This document shows, one piece after another, positions 56,765 to 64,000 of a stretch of 64,000 nucleotides of DNA; position 1 is the first letter of the stretch; the number at the start of each line of letters is the position of its first letter. The position numbers and the translations under genes were made by a program. The stretch is from assembly GCA_001626925.1 (NCBI GenBank), contig LUOR01000025.1:1-64000 (forward strand), in the 5' to 3' direction. The notes beneath the pieces are model-generated. The model was not told where the DNA came from, made no database searches, and saw only the letters and a list, made by a program, of their open reading frames with translations. This DNA is from Moraxellaceae bacterium REDSEA-S32_B1 (GTDB lineage Bacteria > Pseudomonadota > Gammaproteobacteria > Pseudomonadales > Moraxellaceae).

Positions 56765-56790
56765 AAGCATCTCTTCGGAGGTGCTTTTTT
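56765..56790 (+). terminator. Intrinsic terminator of the suc operon
   Basis: AAGCATCTC, tetraloop TTCG, GAGGTGCTT (one T-G pair) followed by a T-run. The remaining sequence to 57060 is AT-rich with no supported gene and should contain the promoter of the next gene. Confidence 0.9.
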
Positions 56791-57060
56791 ATGGCTTAGA
56801 TTAGCATTTGAAGTGCAACACTATGTTGTTGCCATAATACCTGATTCGGACTTTTAAAACCGATGATTTTATTTTAAGCTGGAACAATAACGTGCGAATT
56901 TGAAAGCATATGTGCAAAAAAGTGCATGATTGACCCCATCTGATAATTTTATGTCCTCTATAACACTCCTCAATCATGATTGAATTTCCTAAAATAAATT
57001 GAACAATCGGAAATATTGACATCAATTTTCAAATTTTATGGATGTCGTGGAGATGAAAAA

Positions 57061-57942
57061 ATGAATGCAAAAGTACAAATCTCTAATCGCCCAGGTGCGT
57101 CATTCCCAGTTCGTCGTATGAACTTCAACTTTGACGACGTACCAGAATATTGGATGAATGAGTCTGCGGGTTTGACGCACTTCATGACTGCGTTATCTGC
57201 ATTATTTCCTGCGGGCGAGCAACTGTTCATCGACAGTGTTCGTGCAGTCCGCTATCACCCAGCTATTAAAGATAATAAAGAATTGCAAAAAGAAATCAGT
57301 GCATTTATCGGTCAAGAGGCAATGCACACCCATGAGCATGTTGGCTTTAACGCATCTGCGCAAAAGTTTGGTCATGATGTGGCAATACTTGAGAAAAATA
57401 CCGATAGTGTGATTCAGTTTGGTCGTAAGCTTTTTGCCAAAGCCATGAAACCTTTTGGTTATACCCAAGAGATGATTGATCTCACCGCAACGACTGCGCT
57501 TGAGCATTTCACCGCAACGATTGCGTCAGAGCTATTGACCAATCCACACATTCAAGAGCTGATGAAAGATGACACCATGCGCTATATGTGGCTATGGCAT
57601 GCCGTAGAAGAAAATGAGCATAAAGCGGTGGCTTATGATGTGTATCAAGGTATCTTCGGTACAGGGATTAAGTCATATGGCTTACGCTCAGTTGCCTTAG
57701 TAATTGCGATGAGCATGATTTTAGTCACTCAAGCACAGTTTACTTTGCGCCTACTTAAAGCAGATAAGAAACTGAATCTCAAAGAATTAACAATGATCTA
57801 TAAATTTGCCTATAGCCCATCAAAAGGCATCATCACAGGTTTAGCAGGTGAGATGTTGGCATACTTCCGCCCACGCTTCCACCCGAATGATTTGGATACG
57901 GTAGCTTTGTTGGATAAATGGAAATCAAAGCTAGGTCTTTAA
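57061..57942 (+). CDS. Predicted metal-dependent hydrolase (PF10118 type)
   Basis: A 293-residue protein. ATG 57061 follows GTGGAG by 9 bases; the frame could extend 15 residues upstream but without an RBS. Three His/Glu motifs resemble a ferritin-like di-metal site: FIGQEAMHTHEH, ATTALEHFTATIASEL and WHAVEENEHKAVAYDVY. A hydrophobic segment near residues 215-235 (VALVIAMSMILVTQAQF) may be a membrane helix. The family is annotated as a metal-dependent hydrolase by prediction only; the helical di-metal pattern would also fit an oxygenase. It stands alone between two terminators. Confidence 0.75.
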   Translation: MNAKVQISNRPGASFPVRRMNFNFDDVPEYWMNESAGLTHFMTALSALFPAGEQLFIDSVRAVRYHPAIKDNKELQKEISAFIGQEAMHTHEHVGFNASAQKFGHDVAILEKNTDSVIQFGRKLFAKAMKPFGYTQEMIDLTATTALEHFTATIASELLTNPHIQELMKDDTMRYMWLWHAVEENEHKAVAYDVYQGIFGTGIKSYGLRSVALVIAMSMILVTQAQFTLRLLKADKKLNLKELTMIYKFAYSPSKGIITGLAGEMLAYFRPRFHPNDLDTVALLDKWKSKLGL

Positions 57943-58006
57943 TGGTCTGACGTTTGCTATAGCTATAAAAATAACGATTTTAAGCATTGACGGTTTTTCA
58001 TCACGT

Positions 58007-58038
58007 CGTGCCTGCAAACACAGGCACGATTTTTTTTA
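58007..58038 (+). terminator. Intrinsic terminator after the PF10118 gene
   Basis: CGTGCCTG, loop CAAACA, CAGGCACG followed by A and a run of eight or more T. The following 255 bases to 58294 are very AT-rich and contain the bfr promoter; no clear Fur box could be recognised. Confidence 0.9.
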
Positions 58039-58294
58039 TTTAATTTTACAAAAAAAAATAAATTGGGCGATGCTGATTTTTCAGCTCAGCTAATAATTAT
58101 TGAGAACAGTTTATAAAAATTATGACCAAAAATTCAACAACTTGAGTGGTTCAATGGTTTTTGATAATTTCAAGATGAATTGTAAATGCGTTTGTTTCTC
58201 ATTATTAATTATTTAAAATCAAATACTTATGATGATGTTAGGCTTGATTTAAATTTATAATCATTCATAATAGAGAAAAGTTTGGAGGTGAGTT

Positions 58295-58759
58295 ATGCAA
58301 GGTAATCCTGAAGTCATTGACTATTTAAATATGCTGATTGGCGGTGAGCTTGCTGCTCGTGATCAATATTTGATCCATTCTCGGATGTATGAAGATTGGG
58401 GCTTGAGCAAAATCTTTGAGCGTATCAATCACGAGATGGAAGAAGAAGCGACTCACGCTGATGCGATTATTCGCCGTGTATTGTTCCTCGAAGGCACGCC
58501 TAATATGGATCGTCATGACATCAATGTTGGTGATGATGTGGTGAGCTGTCTGAAAGCTGATCTTGCACTCGAATATGAAGTACGTGAGAAATTGGCCAAA
58601 GGCGTAAAGCTTTGCGAAGAAAAAGGCGATTTCGTGACACGTGATATGCTTCGTCAGCAGATGTCTGATACTGAAGAAGATCATACTTATTGGTTAGAGA
58701 AGCAATTGAGATTGATTGAGAAAATTGGTTTGCAGAATTATATTCAATCGCAAATGTGA
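58295..58759 (+). CDS. bfr: Bacterioferritin lacking the haem-ligand methionine
   Basis: A 154-residue iron-storage ferritin. Ferroxidase ligands are present: Glu18 ([10 protein letters not shown]), Glu51 and His54 (EEATHAD), a Glu in DLALEYEV, and Glu and His in [12 protein letters not shown]. The residue at the E. coli Met52 position, which ligates the interface haem, is Ala52 (EATHAD where E. coli has EMKHAD). This subunit should therefore store iron without binding haem in homodimers, or pair with a Met-containing subunit encoded elsewhere. The RBS TTGGAGGTG is strong. A bidirectional terminator follows. Confidence 0.94.
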   Translation: MQGNPEVIDYLNMLIGGELAARDQYLIHSRMYEDWGLSKIFERINHEMEEEATHADAIIRRVLFLEGTPNMDRHDINVGDDVVSCLKADLALEYEVREKLAKGVKLCEEKGDFVTRDMLRQQMSDTEEDHTYWLEKQLRLIEKIGLQNYIQSQM

Positions 58760-58790
58760 TTTTTAATTGTAGAAATCATTCGATTTAAAA

Positions 58791-58811
58791 AAGCCAGCGT
58801 GATGCTGGCTT
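58791..58811. terminator. Bidirectional terminator between bfr and the convergent operon
   Basis: AAGCCAGC, loop GTGAT, GCTGGCTT with T-runs on both strands (TTTCTTTT on +, TTTTTTAA on -). Confidence 0.88.
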
Positions 58812-58830
58812 TTCTTTTAGCTTTAAAATT

Positions 58831-59340
58831 CTATTTAGGCTCTGTTAACATCGGATCAAGATCACAACTTTGCATGAGATTTTCAATGATTTTATCAGTT
58901 TGCTTTTTTGAATAAAGAGAAAGGCTAATTTTCTCTAATGTTTTAGGCATGGTCGATTGATTGGAATAAGTAAAGCAAACTTCTGATTTATATCGCCAAA
59001 ATTTTTGAAAATCTTGCTTTGATAATTTACGCCACCATTCATACTTTCTAAATTTTTGAAATTCAATTTCAAGTATGGGTGGCTTCAGAAATTTACTGAT
59101 TTCACCCATATATTTAGTTAGAAATTTGCGTGTGATAATGCGTTGATTGTTAATCGTGATATGCTCAAATGCACGTAGCAAACCGAGAAAAGCACTGAAT
59201 CCAAATATCAAATAATGCTTTGTTTGAGCTGAGTCATTTAAAAAAGTCATTATGCCTAAGACGACAGCCAATACGATCAGGCTGTAGGAATTAAACGGTG
59301 TTGTTTTATAAAGAATATGTTCATTAGCTTGTAAGTGCAT
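58831..59340 (-). CDS. Two-helix membrane protein of unknown function (possible bacterial PH-like domain)
   Basis: A 169-residue protein. Two adjacent hydrophobic segments at about residues 20-36 and 42-58 form a membrane hairpin near the N-terminus. The C-terminal 105 residues are basic and aromatic (FRKYEWWRKLSKQDFQKFWRY) and presumably cytoplasmic. The layout (membrane hairpin, then ITINNQRIITRKFLT) is reminiscent of small bacterial PH-domain or DUF2244-like proteins, but I cannot assign a family. It starts 3 bases after the peroxiredoxin stop, so the two form an operon. Confidence 0.6.
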   Translation of the reverse strand: MHLQANEHILYKTTPFNSYSLIVLAVVLGIMTFLNDSAQTKHYLIFGFSAFLGLLRAFEHITINNQRIITRKFLTKYMGEISKFLKPPILEIEFQKFRKYEWWRKLSKQDFQKFWRYKSEVCFTYSNQSTMPKTLEKISLSLYSKKQTDKIIENLMQSCDLDPMLTEPK

Positions 59341-59343
59341 GGT

Positions 59344-59910
59344 TTATTTTTTCTTCTGAAATATTAAAATGTCATTTAAAACTTGCTTGGCATGGGTTTG
59401 CGAGTTGACGCTACTATAGTGGTAAACAATCGTGCCTTGCGGATCAATCAAGAAACTTTCACGCTTTGCCACTTTGGTGATACCAAAATTTCGAACAATA
59501 CCAAACTGCTCAGCGAGCTGATGTTGATGATCGGCTAAGATCGGGAAGGGTAATCCAAGTTTTTCAGAAAAAGCCTGATGAGATTTCACATCATCAAGAC
59601 TGACACCCATGACTACAGCATTGGCTTTTAGAAATTGTGGGTAGAGATTTTTAAATTGTTTGGCTTCTTCTGTACATCCTGGTGTGTTGTCTTTTGGATA
59701 GAAATACAGCACTGTCCATTTACCACGAGTGTCTTTGCTTTGATGCCATTTGCCATTTTGATCTTGGAGTTTATAAGTCGGTGCAACTTGACCAACCCAT
59801 TGCTTTTGTTCGTTCTGTGATGAATTGATGAGTGACGTTTTTGCAAAAGTAGTCGCACTAGACAGAGTGCAACTGAGTACGATCAGCGGAATATATTTTG
59901 AGATGTTCAT
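59344..59910 (-). CDS. bcp: Exported Bcp/PrxQ-type peroxiredoxin
   Basis: A 188-residue thiol peroxidase. The N-terminal signal peptide (SKYIPLIVLSCTLSSATTFA) indicates export, which is unusual for cytoplasmic Bcp; a marginal lipobox (VLSC) would make it a lipoprotein. The peroxidatic Cys is in YFYPKDNTPGCTEEAKQF. The usual resolving Cys five residues later is Lys, so it works as a 1-Cys enzyme needing an external thiol. VMGVSLDDVKSHQAF and ILADHQHQLAEQFGI are family motifs. First gene of a two-gene operon. Confidence 0.88.
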   Translation of the reverse strand: MNISKYIPLIVLSCTLSSATTFAKTSLINSSQNEQKQWVGQVAPTYKLQDQNGKWHQSKDTRGKWTVLYFYPKDNTPGCTEEAKQFKNLYPQFLKANAVVMGVSLDDVKSHQAFSEKLGLPFPILADHQHQLAEQFGIVRNFGITKVAKRESFLIDPQGTIVYHYSSVNSQTHAKQVLNDILIFQKKK

Positions 59911-59967
59911 TTTATTCTACAAATAGGATCAGTCGTTCTATGATAACTGGGTTTAAGTGTCTAATGT

Positions 59968-59993
59968 AAAAAATCCATGCACAGAGACATGGA
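59968..59993 (-). terminator. Intrinsic terminator downstream of recA
   Basis: On the - strand TCCATG, 8-base loop, CATGGA followed by TTTTTT, 38 bases after the recA stop. Confidence 0.75.
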
Positions 59994-60030
59994 CTTTTAT
60001 GTTTAAATTTTAGATGGGGCAGTAAAAGAA

Positions 60031-61080
60031 TTATTGCTCAAGATCAAAAGCAGTTTCTGCTTCACTTTCAGCTTCTGGTGCTACAGCAGGGACTTTTGCC
60101 AACATACGCTCACGAATAAGACCTTCGATTTGCTCAGCGACTTGTGGATTTTCCTCAAGATAGCGGATGGTATTGTTTTTACCTTGTCCGATCTTATCCC
60201 CTTGGTACGAGTACCATGCACCTGCTTTTTGCACGATGTCTTGTGCCACAGCAAGGTCGATCACTTCACCGAGCATATTGGTGCCTTTGCCGTATAGAAT
60301 TTGGAAAAGCGCTTCTTTAAATGGCGGCGCCATTTTATTCTTCACAACTTTAACTTTGGTTTCGTTACCAACGACTTCGTCACCTTCTTTGACTGCACCG
60401 ATACGACGAATATCCAAACGCACAGATGCGTAGAATTTCAACGCATTACCACCAGTTGTAGTTTCAGGGCTACCGAACATCACACCAATCTTCATACGGA
60501 TTTGGTTAATGAAGATCACCATACAGTTTGAGCGTTTGGCGTTACCTGTGATTTTACGCAGAGCTTGGCTCATCAAACGAGCTTGCAAGCCCATGTGTGA
60601 ATCGCCCATTTCGCCTTCGATTTCGGCTTTTGGTGTCAGTGCTGCAACGGAGTCGATAACGATCAAATCAATCGCACCAGAGCGCACCAGCATATCGGCG
60701 ATTTCAAGCGCTTGTTCGCCATTGTCAGGCTGTGAAACCAAGAGGTTATCAATATCTACGCCAAGTTTTTTTGCATATTCAGGGTCGAGCGCATGTTCTG
60801 CATCGACGAATGCACACGTACCACCAGCTTTTTGACATTCTGCGATCGCTTGCAAAGTCATTGTGGTTTTACCTGAAGATTCAGGGCCATAAATCTCAAT
60901 AATACGACCTTTCGGCAGACCACCAATGCCCAAAGCAATATCTAGGGTGAGCGAGCCAGTTGATACCGCTTCGACCGCTTGTACTGTGTTATCACCCAAA
61001 CGCATCACGGTATTTTTACCAAATTGCTTTTCAATTTGGCTTAGCGCTGCGCCTAATGCTTTTGATTTATTCTCATCCAT
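60031..61080 (-). CDS. recA: Recombinase RecA
   Basis: Strand-exchange ATPase and co-protease stimulating self-cleavage of UmuD-type proteins such as the one at 37102-37680. 349 residues. Walker [14 protein letters not shown], Walker [11 protein letters not shown], loop L1 [20 protein letters not shown], loop L2 [22 protein letters not shown]. The C-terminus is acidic as usual. No recX follows. The 283-base upstream region (61081-61363) has no TTGAA-N11-TTCAA-like site that I could find, in line with reports that Acinetobacter recA is not controlled by UmuDAb. Confidence 0.98.
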   Translation of the reverse strand: MDENKSKALGAALSQIEKQFGKNTVMRLGDNTVQAVEAVSTGSLTLDIALGIGGLPKGRIIEIYGPESSGKTTMTLQAIAECQKAGGTCAFVDAEHALDPEYAKKLGVDIDNLLVSQPDNGEQALEIADMLVRSGAIDLIVIDSVAALTPKAEIEGEMGDSHMGLQARLMSQALRKITGNAKRSNCMVIFINQIRMKIGVMFGSPETTTGGNALKFYASVRLDIRRIGAVKEGDEVVGNETKVKVVKNKMAPPFKEALFQILYGKGTNMLGEVIDLAVAQDIVQKAGAWYSYQGDKIGQGKNNTIRYLEENPQVAEQIEGLIRERMLAKVPAVAPEAESEAETAFDLEQ

Positions 61081-61363
61081 CTCATAACCTCAATATTGTG
61101 AATTTTAACTTTTTAACCAAAGTGGATGCCTAGTCTGCGTCGCAAGATCATTATTTTATGTCAATTATTTAAAATCAATGACAGTTATCTAAAACGAATG
61201 ACCGTTGGTTGGCAGTATCATGGCAGAATTTTGGTGATAAATCGAGTGTCGATTTCACTTAAAACGACACCGTTTGTCGCATATTTTTATCTTCAATTCT
61301 CCTAAATATTTTTAGCGATCTTCCATCATTTCATTCATCAAAATCTCTATGCGGAATTTACCA

Positions 61364-61846
61364 TTAATAAGCATCATCATTATGCCAATCCGCAACCGAA
61401 TATTGATTATTTTTCTCTTTAAATTTATGGATTTGCCGACGATCTTTCTTACTTGGACGATGCTCAGGTCGAGCCAAATTGTGCAGTTTGCGCTGTGAAC
61501 TCAGTAGCTCACGACGTGCCACGCTCATTTCTGTTTCATCATAGAGTAATTGTGCTTGCGGTGCACCGCCACGTTGTGCAGACAGGGCTTTGATTTGCAC
61601 AGTTTTTTTATCGAAACCTTGCTGAATGGTCAGCTCCATGCCAATGCGTACTTCTTTGGATACTTTGACCCGATCGCCATCGTGATGCACTTTTCCACCT
61701 TCAATGGCGGCTTTGGCAAGTGAGCGTGTTTTAAAAAATCGAGCTGCCCAAAGCCATTTGTCGATGCGCATTGATTCTGTTTGATTGGATGCGCCGTTTT
61801 CAGCGCTATGTTCACGACTGTGTTCTTTACGATTGCTTTTACTCAT
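61364..61846 (-). CDS. hslR: Hsp15-like S4-domain RNA-binding protein
   Basis: A 160-residue protein. The S4 RNA-binding domain occupies about residues 26-75: MRIDKWLWAARFFKTRSLA, AIEGGKVHHDGDRVKVSKEV. In E. coli Hsp15 (133 residues) binds stalled 50S subunits carrying nascent chains and is heat induced. The C-terminus is basic (RPSKKDRRQIHKFKEK); the first 25 residues are a polar extension. The downstream order hslR next to yrfG is as in E. coli. Confidence 0.92.
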   Translation of the reverse strand: MSKSNRKEHSREHSAENGASNQTESMRIDKWLWAARFFKTRSLAKAAIEGGKVHHDGDRVKVSKEVRIGMELTIQQGFDKKTVQIKALSAQRGGAPQAQLLYDETEMSVARRELLSSQRKLHNLARPEHRPSKKDRRQIHKFKEKNNQYSVADWHNDDAY

Positions 61847-61893
61847 GTGTGCTTTGATTGAAATGCCGTTTGTTAAAATAGTGGTTTAAACGA

Positions 61894-62604
61894 TTATGTA
61901 CCGTATAAGTTACTAGATTTGTCATCATCTAAATAATTCAGTAAATCAGTAAGCTGATCAAGATGAAGATAATTTGGATTTAATTCCGTTCTTGTGTTAC
62001 TCGAATCAGGCTCGCTAATACTGAATAACTGTGCAATACCAAACTGCTTGGCACTATCAAGCACCGCATAATTATCATCAATAAAAGTCACTTGTGACAC
62101 ATCAAAAGGATAGCGCTGTTGCAAGGTCTGCCAAAAGCGTTGATCTTCTTTGGCGTAGCCAATCGACTCACTGCTAATCACCTGTTTGAAATAAGGGCGA
62201 ATCGGCACATTTTCAAGTTTTAAATCAAGGGTGACTTGATCTGCATTACTGACAATCCAACATTCTATGTCGAGATGTTGCAGTGCATTTAACAGTTCAA
62301 AACAACCGAATCGTGGTGCAATCAGATGACGATTTTCTTGCTGTATCGCAAAGGCATCGACACCGATATGTTGTCGCCAAAACTGAGATGAATACCAATT
62401 CAGACTGCCTTGAAACTGCAAATAATATTGATATAGCTGTGATTTTGCCTGTTCAAGCGTGGCTTGATGTTCAATCGCCCAACGCTCAGGAACGAGTTGC
62501 ATCCAAATATAGGTATCAAATGCCAAATCCAACAACGTGCCATCCATATCAAAAAAGATGATCGGTTTTGAGATTTGCGCTGAATGATTTGCTACAGTAG
62601 TCAT
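61894..62604 (-). CDS. yrfG: HAD-family GMP/IMP nucleotidase-like hydrolase
   Basis: A 236-residue HAD phosphatase. Motif I FFDMDGTLLDL (Asp19, Asp21), motif II WIVSNADQVTLDLK, motif III Lys in IGYAKEDQRFW, motif IV VTFIDDNYAVLDSAK. YIWMQLVPERWA after motif I is a YrfG-specific helix. Together with hslR next door this supports the YrfG assignment. It starts 20 bases from the divergent cysQ start, so the two promoters overlap coding sequence. Confidence 0.88.
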   Translation of the reverse strand: MTTVANHSAQISKPIIFFDMDGTLLDLAFDTYIWMQLVPERWAIEHQATLEQAKSQLYQYYLQFQGSLNWYSSQFWRQHIGVDAFAIQQENRHLIAPRFGCFELLNALQHLDIECWIVSNADQVTLDLKLENVPIRPYFKQVISSESIGYAKEDQRFWQTLQQRYPFDVSQVTFIDDNYAVLDSAKQFGIAQLFSISEPDSSNTRTELNPNYLHLDQLTDLLNYLDDDKSSNLYGT

Positions 62605-62624
62605 GGATAAATCGAGAGGTGAGT

Positions 62625-63527
62625 ATGTTTGCTAAAGTTGCATTAGAGCAGATGCCACAGAATTTGCAACAGTTGAGCCGTATTTTACAGCAGGCAAGTG
62701 CCATCATTGTGGCGGAATATGAGCGTTATCAACGTGGTGGGCAATTCCAAATTAAGCGGAAATCTGACAACTCGCCTGTGACGCAAGCCGATCTGAAAGC
62801 GCATCGATTTATCAGTCAGGCTTTGGCGCAACTCACTCCGAAATTACCGCTTTTATCCGAAGAAGGTGAGCATAACGAACGTCATCAATGGCAACGCTTT
62901 TGGATGCTTGATCCGCTGGATGGCACCAAGGAATTTATTGATCAAACAGGTGAATTTACGATTAATCTGAGTTTGATCAAAAATGGTGAATCGGTGATTT
63001 CTGCCATCGCTGTACCATTGATGTCGAAGCTATATATTGTAGAAAAGATTGTAAAAAATAATCATGAAGAAAGACAACTTCCGTATCGCTATCAATGGAA
63101 TGCGCAAGGTCAAACTGAGTTATTTCAATTTCATCATGATTCAAGTAAAAATGATTCAAAAAAAGACAAATCAATACGTATTGCCATGAGTCGCCGTCCA
63201 GAGCGCAGTCTTCGCTATCAGGAATTTTTAGATTTTCTCACATCGCAAAATATCAGTTACCACAAAGTGAATGCAGGCAGTGCCTATAAGTTTTGCATGA
63301 TGATTGAGGGGGAGATTGATCTTTATCCACGCTTTCATCCGACCAGTGAATGGGATACTTCGGCAGGACAAGGCTTGTTGCAAAGCATAGGCGGAGAAGT
63401 CTTTGATCTCAGTCATCGACCGTTTCGTTATAATCAACGGACAAGTTTGCTCAATGGGCAGTTTATTGCTTTGCGTGATGTGAGGGATTGGATATTATTT
63501 TCACACTATATGGAAAATCTTGAATAA
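62625..63527 (+). CDS. cysQ: 3'(2'),5'-bisphosphate nucleotidase CysQ
   Basis: Hydrolyses 3'-phosphoadenosine 5'-phosphate to AMP during sulfate assimilation. 300 residues from ATG 62625, with GAGAGG 5 bases upstream; the GTG at 62619 overlaps the RBS. Lithium-sensitive phosphatase motifs: KSDNSPVTQADLKAHRFI, LLSEEGE, the metal site DPLDGTKEFI, and C-terminal EWDTSAGQGLLQSIGGEVFD. E. coli CysQ has 246 residues; the excess includes a Lys/Asp/Ser/His-rich insertion at about residues 145-185 before IRIAMSRRPE. Confidence 0.93.
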   Translation: MFAKVALEQMPQNLQQLSRILQQASAIIVAEYERYQRGGQFQIKRKSDNSPVTQADLKAHRFISQALAQLTPKLPLLSEEGEHNERHQWQRFWMLDPLDGTKEFIDQTGEFTINLSLIKNGESVISAIAVPLMSKLYIVEKIVKNNHEERQLPYRYQWNAQGQTELFQFHHDSSKNDSKKDKSIRIAMSRRPERSLRYQEFLDFLTSQNISYHKVNAGSAYKFCMMIEGEIDLYPRFHPTSEWDTSAGQGLLQSIGGEVFDLSHRPFRYNQRTSLLNGQFIALRDVRDWILFSHYMENLE

Positions 63528-63938
63528 TTCTTGCAGATTTTTATAGCAAAGCGAGTGAGCTGTGCTAGATTGAAATAAAGATTATTTTTTTTATAAAAAT
63601 CCATACCTATGTTTACTGTACTATTTATTTAGAAAATGATTTTATATGTTGATATAATTTTGAAAAATCCTCACATGCTAAGTAGATAGTGAGCTGCATT
63701 GCAAAATACTAATGCGTTGGTCTAATAGCCAACATCACTCAAATTTATATATACTATTCACCGAAAATCAACAGTTTGAACAGATACTACATTGACTGAA
63801 ATGCACGTGCCAACGCATAATTTACATGTTTGAAATATTGATTCGTTACAATGAAGACTGAGCCACAAGCTTGGTTCTTCACATCACATACTTATTTATA
63901 CACCAGTAAGTTACATACCAGTAAAAAAGGAGCTACAT
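63528..63938. other. Intergenic region upstream of icd
   Basis: About 411 very AT-rich bases without a supported gene. It must contain the icd promoter. A short direct repeat ACCAGTAA occurs twice just before the RBS (about 63902-63924). No terminator hairpin for cysQ was found. Confidence 0.5.
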
Positions 63939-64000
63939 ATGGCCGGTGGAAAGTCAAAAATCATTTATACATTAACTGATGAGGCCCCGCTACTGGCGAC
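63939..64000 (+). CDS. icd: Monomeric-type NADP-isocitrate dehydrogenase, N-terminus (partial)
   Basis: ATG 63939 with AAGGAG at 63927-63932. The 20 complete codons give KSKIIYTLTDEAPLLA, the characteristic start of the roughly 740-residue monomeric isocitrate dehydrogenase (IIYTLTDEAPxLATYS). This enzyme converts isocitrate to 2-oxoglutarate, the substrate of the suc-encoded complex. The rest lies beyond the window. Confidence 0.85.
   Translation, partial: MAGGKSKIIYTLTDEAPLLA

Noticed and set aside
58080-58290. Fur box upstream of bfr
   Set aside because: Several AT-rich stretches (TAATAATTATTGAG, TATAATCATTCATAATAG) only partly match the 19-base Fur consensus; this is expected in such AT-rich DNA.

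Overview
The window looks like a chromosomal segment of an Acinetobacter-type gammaproteobacterium (Moraxellaceae). The DNA is visibly AT-rich. RNase HI is fused to the DNA polymerase III epsilon subunit, there is an Acinetobacter-style long UmuD, the isocitrate dehydrogenase at the right edge is of the monomeric type, and an IS30-family end lies at the left edge. There is no prophage, CRISPR array or rRNA operon. Identifications rest on protein motifs and remembered family knowledge; no database search was run.

Positions 1-9.5 kb hold a membrane-lipid modification region. The 3' end of an IS30-family transposase has cut off the start of a fatty acid desaturase. A tight + strand operon follows: FAD oxidoreductase, DUF1365, Cfa-type methyltransferase, DUF1295 membrane protein, and a second coclaurine-N-methyltransferase-like methyltransferase. 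A histidine kinase (+) and its probable response regulator (-) then face each other tail to tail. Next on the - strand are a chalcone-isomerase-like secreted protein and an NTF2-like lipoprotein, types of protein often found with DUF1365/Cfa clusters. I read the whole block as one lipid-modification module with its own two-component system.

Positions 9.7-24.9 kb are mostly housekeeping: mutS, metK, an acyl-CoA dehydrogenase, a divergent Ni/Co efflux pair (dmeF and an RcnR-type repressor with a recognisable operator), the rsmI | LpoA-like - yraN - BON lipoprotein group, an esterase, fimL-nudC, and the rnhA-dnaQ fusion. Positions 25.2-34.3 kb carry mltD with seven LysM repeats and the yejABEF peptide importer. 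The layout mltD/rnhA/dnaQ/fimL/nudC and mltD-peptide ABC importer resembles, as I recall, Pseudomonas aeruginosa PA1807-PA1823.

Positions 34.4-38.4 kb contain an old-yellow-enzyme gene, a umuDC error-prone polymerase operon with a long UmuD and a UmuDAb-like operator, and gcvH. This segment is flanked by two inverted copies of a 78-bp repeat. A third, diverged copy lies after sucD. Positions 38.4-48.1 kb hold an AraC regulator, an ABC exporter, fadH, tRNA-Ser(UGA), an M23 lipoprotein, a ClsC-like phospholipase D and a membrane metallophosphoesterase.

Positions 48.8-56.6 kb are the TCA operon sucA-sucB-lpd-sucC-sucD, without sdh genes immediately upstream. The right end carries a di-iron-like hydrolase, a bacterioferritin lacking the haem methionine, a periplasmic peroxiredoxin, recA, hslR, yrfG, cysQ and the first 20 codons of icd.
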